The notes under the pieces are model-generated. The model had not been told where the DNA came from. It did no database searches and saw nothing but the letters and a program-made list of their open reading frames with translations. A program made the position numbers and the translations under genes. From Roseomonas sp. (lineage in GTDB: Bacteria > Pseudomonadota > Alphaproteobacteria > Acetobacterales > Acetobacteraceae), in NCBI GenBank assembly GCA_020249465.1, contig JADCFP010000025.1, positions 1 to 42,763 on the forward strand: a stretch of 42,763 nucleotides of DNA, read 5' to 3'. This document shows, in pieces, positions 42,029 through 42,763 of the stretch. How positions within the stretch are numbered: position 1 is the first letter of the stretch; each line of letters opens with the position of its first letter.

Positions 42029-42342
42029 GGCGGCGTTGTCTTGAGTAGTTTCCGCAGCTTTTCATTCGGCTGAGGTGGTGCGTCGAGCATTGCCAAAAAG
42101 CGCGTAAAGGCTGCTGGTTCAAGGCGCAGCAGCGTACGGTCAAGGATGGCATCGGTTGCTGCGCGACGCGCTGCTTCCAGCATGAATTCAGAGCGCGACT
42201 TGCCTGAGAGCACCGCAGCCTGATCGATCAGCGCGCGTTCTTCGGGGCGGATGCGGATATTGACGGCACCAACCGTGACAGAGGGCTTGGCCTTCGTGAC
42301 GCGTCGGCGCGGCGTTGTGATGCGTTTGGCGGTTGAGGGCAT
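42019..42342 (-). CDS. DUF1778 antitoxin (TacA-like, RHH)
   Basis: This is a 107-residue antitoxin. The basic N-terminal tail is followed by the ribbon-helix-helix VGAVNIRIRPEERALIDQAAVLSGKSRSEFMLEAARRAATDAI. The C-terminal segment LEPAAFTRFLAMLDAPPQPNEKLRKLL is the part that wraps and inhibits the GNAT toxin in known pairs. It probably autorepresses the operon through the upstream TGTA/TACA site. Confidence 0.9.
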   Translation of the reverse strand: MPSTAKRITTPRRRVTKAKPSVTVGAVNIRIRPEERALIDQAAVLSGKSRSEFMLEAARRAATDAILDRTLLRLEPAAFTRFLAMLDAPPQPNEKLRKLLKTTPPWG

Positions 42343-42368
42343 TGCTATCTCCTGAAAGGGTTTTACAG

Positions 42369-42384
42369 CAATGTATGTACAATG
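42369..42384. promoter_or_regulatory. Candidate operator of the toxin-antitoxin pair
   Basis: TGTA-TG-TACA (42372-42381), with A/T flanks, is an inverted repeat 30 bp upstream of the antitoxin ATG, where its RHH domain would be expected to bind. Only one site is seen. Confidence 0.4.
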
Positions 42385-42667
42385 TCCACCATGCCGTTCT
42401 TGCCCCGCTCAAAACGTATTGCGGCGTCGGAACCAGATGGGATAGTATTTCGACAGTCGTTGAATTGCGACTGCAGCCGGGTGACGGCATCTGGCAGTAG
42501 ATCGTACAACGGAACGAACATTGTAGAGCAGATAACGCGAGAACGTAAAGTAAAGCTAATTCGATGACAGGTTGATTTCTGATTACATGGTTCCTTCCTG
42601 GCGATTTTGTATGCGGGGGGCGGAAGCGCCCGACCTCTCTAGCGCCAGAATAAAAATATGGGTTGCA

Positions 42668-42763
42668 GTTTGCACCATAGTGACGCGAATTCAATGGCTT
42701 AGGTGCAAACCTAGGCCCCTCAGGTTTGCACTTGGTTTGCACCCAACCCCCGCATGGTTTGCG
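42668..42763. repeat. GTTTGCAC repeat cluster running off the window
   Basis: GTTTGCAC occurs at 42668, 42724 and 42735. Its inverse GTGCAAAC is at 42703, and a further near-copy (GTTTGCG) starts at 42757 and is cut by the window end. The last three begin 11 and 22 bp apart, so they lie on the same face of the helix. Likely binding sites for a regulator or replication protein encoded to the right. Confidence 0.6.

Larger units (their letters stand above)
42343..42763. other. Non-coding right edge
   Basis: About 420 bp with no convincing gene. It holds the TA operator, a GGGCG-GAAG-CGCCC hairpin (42617-42630) and the GTTTGCAC repeat family. Open frames on both strands are short, lack ribosome-binding sites and cross the repeats. 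Confidence 0.55.

Noticed and set aside
42634-42649. Copy of the tRNA-Ser 3' end as attachment site
   Set aside because: CCTCTC and CGCCAGA both recur here as in the tRNA tail, but a TAG insertion separates them and the flanks differ. An attachment site should be an unbroken repeat.
42188-42742. 184-residue minus-strand ORF at the right edge
   Set aside because: Overlaps the antitoxin gene in another frame, crosses the GTTTGCAC repeats, has no ribosome-binding site and no recognisable domain.

Overview
The window is GC-rich DNA from an alphaproteobacterium. Gene families and gene order (phoU-phoB, purD beside a DUF1489 gene, rplU-rpmA-obgE-proB, an RHH_4-type protein, several Bug/TctC solute receptors) suggest Rhodospirillales, probably Acetobacteraceae. 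That family-level placement is inference.

Chromosomal part (1-25311). It opens inside phoU, followed by phoB (phosphate response), purD (purine synthesis) and a DUF1489 gene, closed by a good intrinsic terminator. Facing them is a six-gene operon, transcribed right to left as hyfB-hyfC-hyfE-hyfF-hyfG-hyfI. It encodes a hydrogenase-4/complex-I-like membrane machine whose large subunit has lost the N-terminal [NiFe] cysteines and lacks the C-terminal CxxC pair, so it should not be a hydrogenase. A small RHH protein gene sits just upstream. Next come a DUF4332 protein, an Old Yellow Enzyme, three orphan TctC-type binding proteins, an ABC-F protein, an aldo/keto reductase, and an AtuA(DUF1446)-DUF4387-flavin monooxygenase operon that looks catabolic. 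Then come proB, obgE, rpmA and rplU. A tRNA-Ser(CGA) gene with encoded CCA is divergent from rplU.

Mobile part (about 25312 to the right edge). Everything to the right of the tRNA gene looks like accessory DNA. First is an AT-richer segment with one unrecognised gene carrying a HEPN-like RNFVAH motif, a defence-gene candidate. Next is a coupled minus-strand operon: small ORF, DUF2924 protein, serine recombinase, ParB/HTH-like protein. A second minus-strand operon starts with an S24 (CI/LexA-like) repressor and continues into two probably exported proteins, a SUMF1-fold protein and a thermonuclease. A divergent phage-type early operon runs rightward: Cro-like protein, excisionase-like HTH, small proteins, P-loop NTPase, possible ssDNA-binding protein, SF2 helicase, DUF6511, Cas4-like nuclease, primase, RepA-like ATPase, RuvC-like resolvase and two unknowns. 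A minus-strand GNAT/DUF1778 toxin-antitoxin pair closes the set. No terminase, portal, capsid or tail gene is visible, so prophage, phage-plasmid or integrative element cannot be separated here.

Most striking signals. (1) Eight copies of CCTAACTCC/GGAGTTAGG lie in 191 bp at the 3' end of the RepA-like ATPase gene and just beyond it. The forward copies are phased at exactly 21 bp and are followed by two very strong hairpins: a candidate replication origin. The same word, within a shared 14-mer, covers the ribosome-binding site of the S24 repressor. (2) The primase and the ATPase appear to be one primase-PriCT-helicase polypeptide broken by a -1 frame change. (3) A second repeat family, GTTTGCAC with 11-bp phasing, runs off the right edge.
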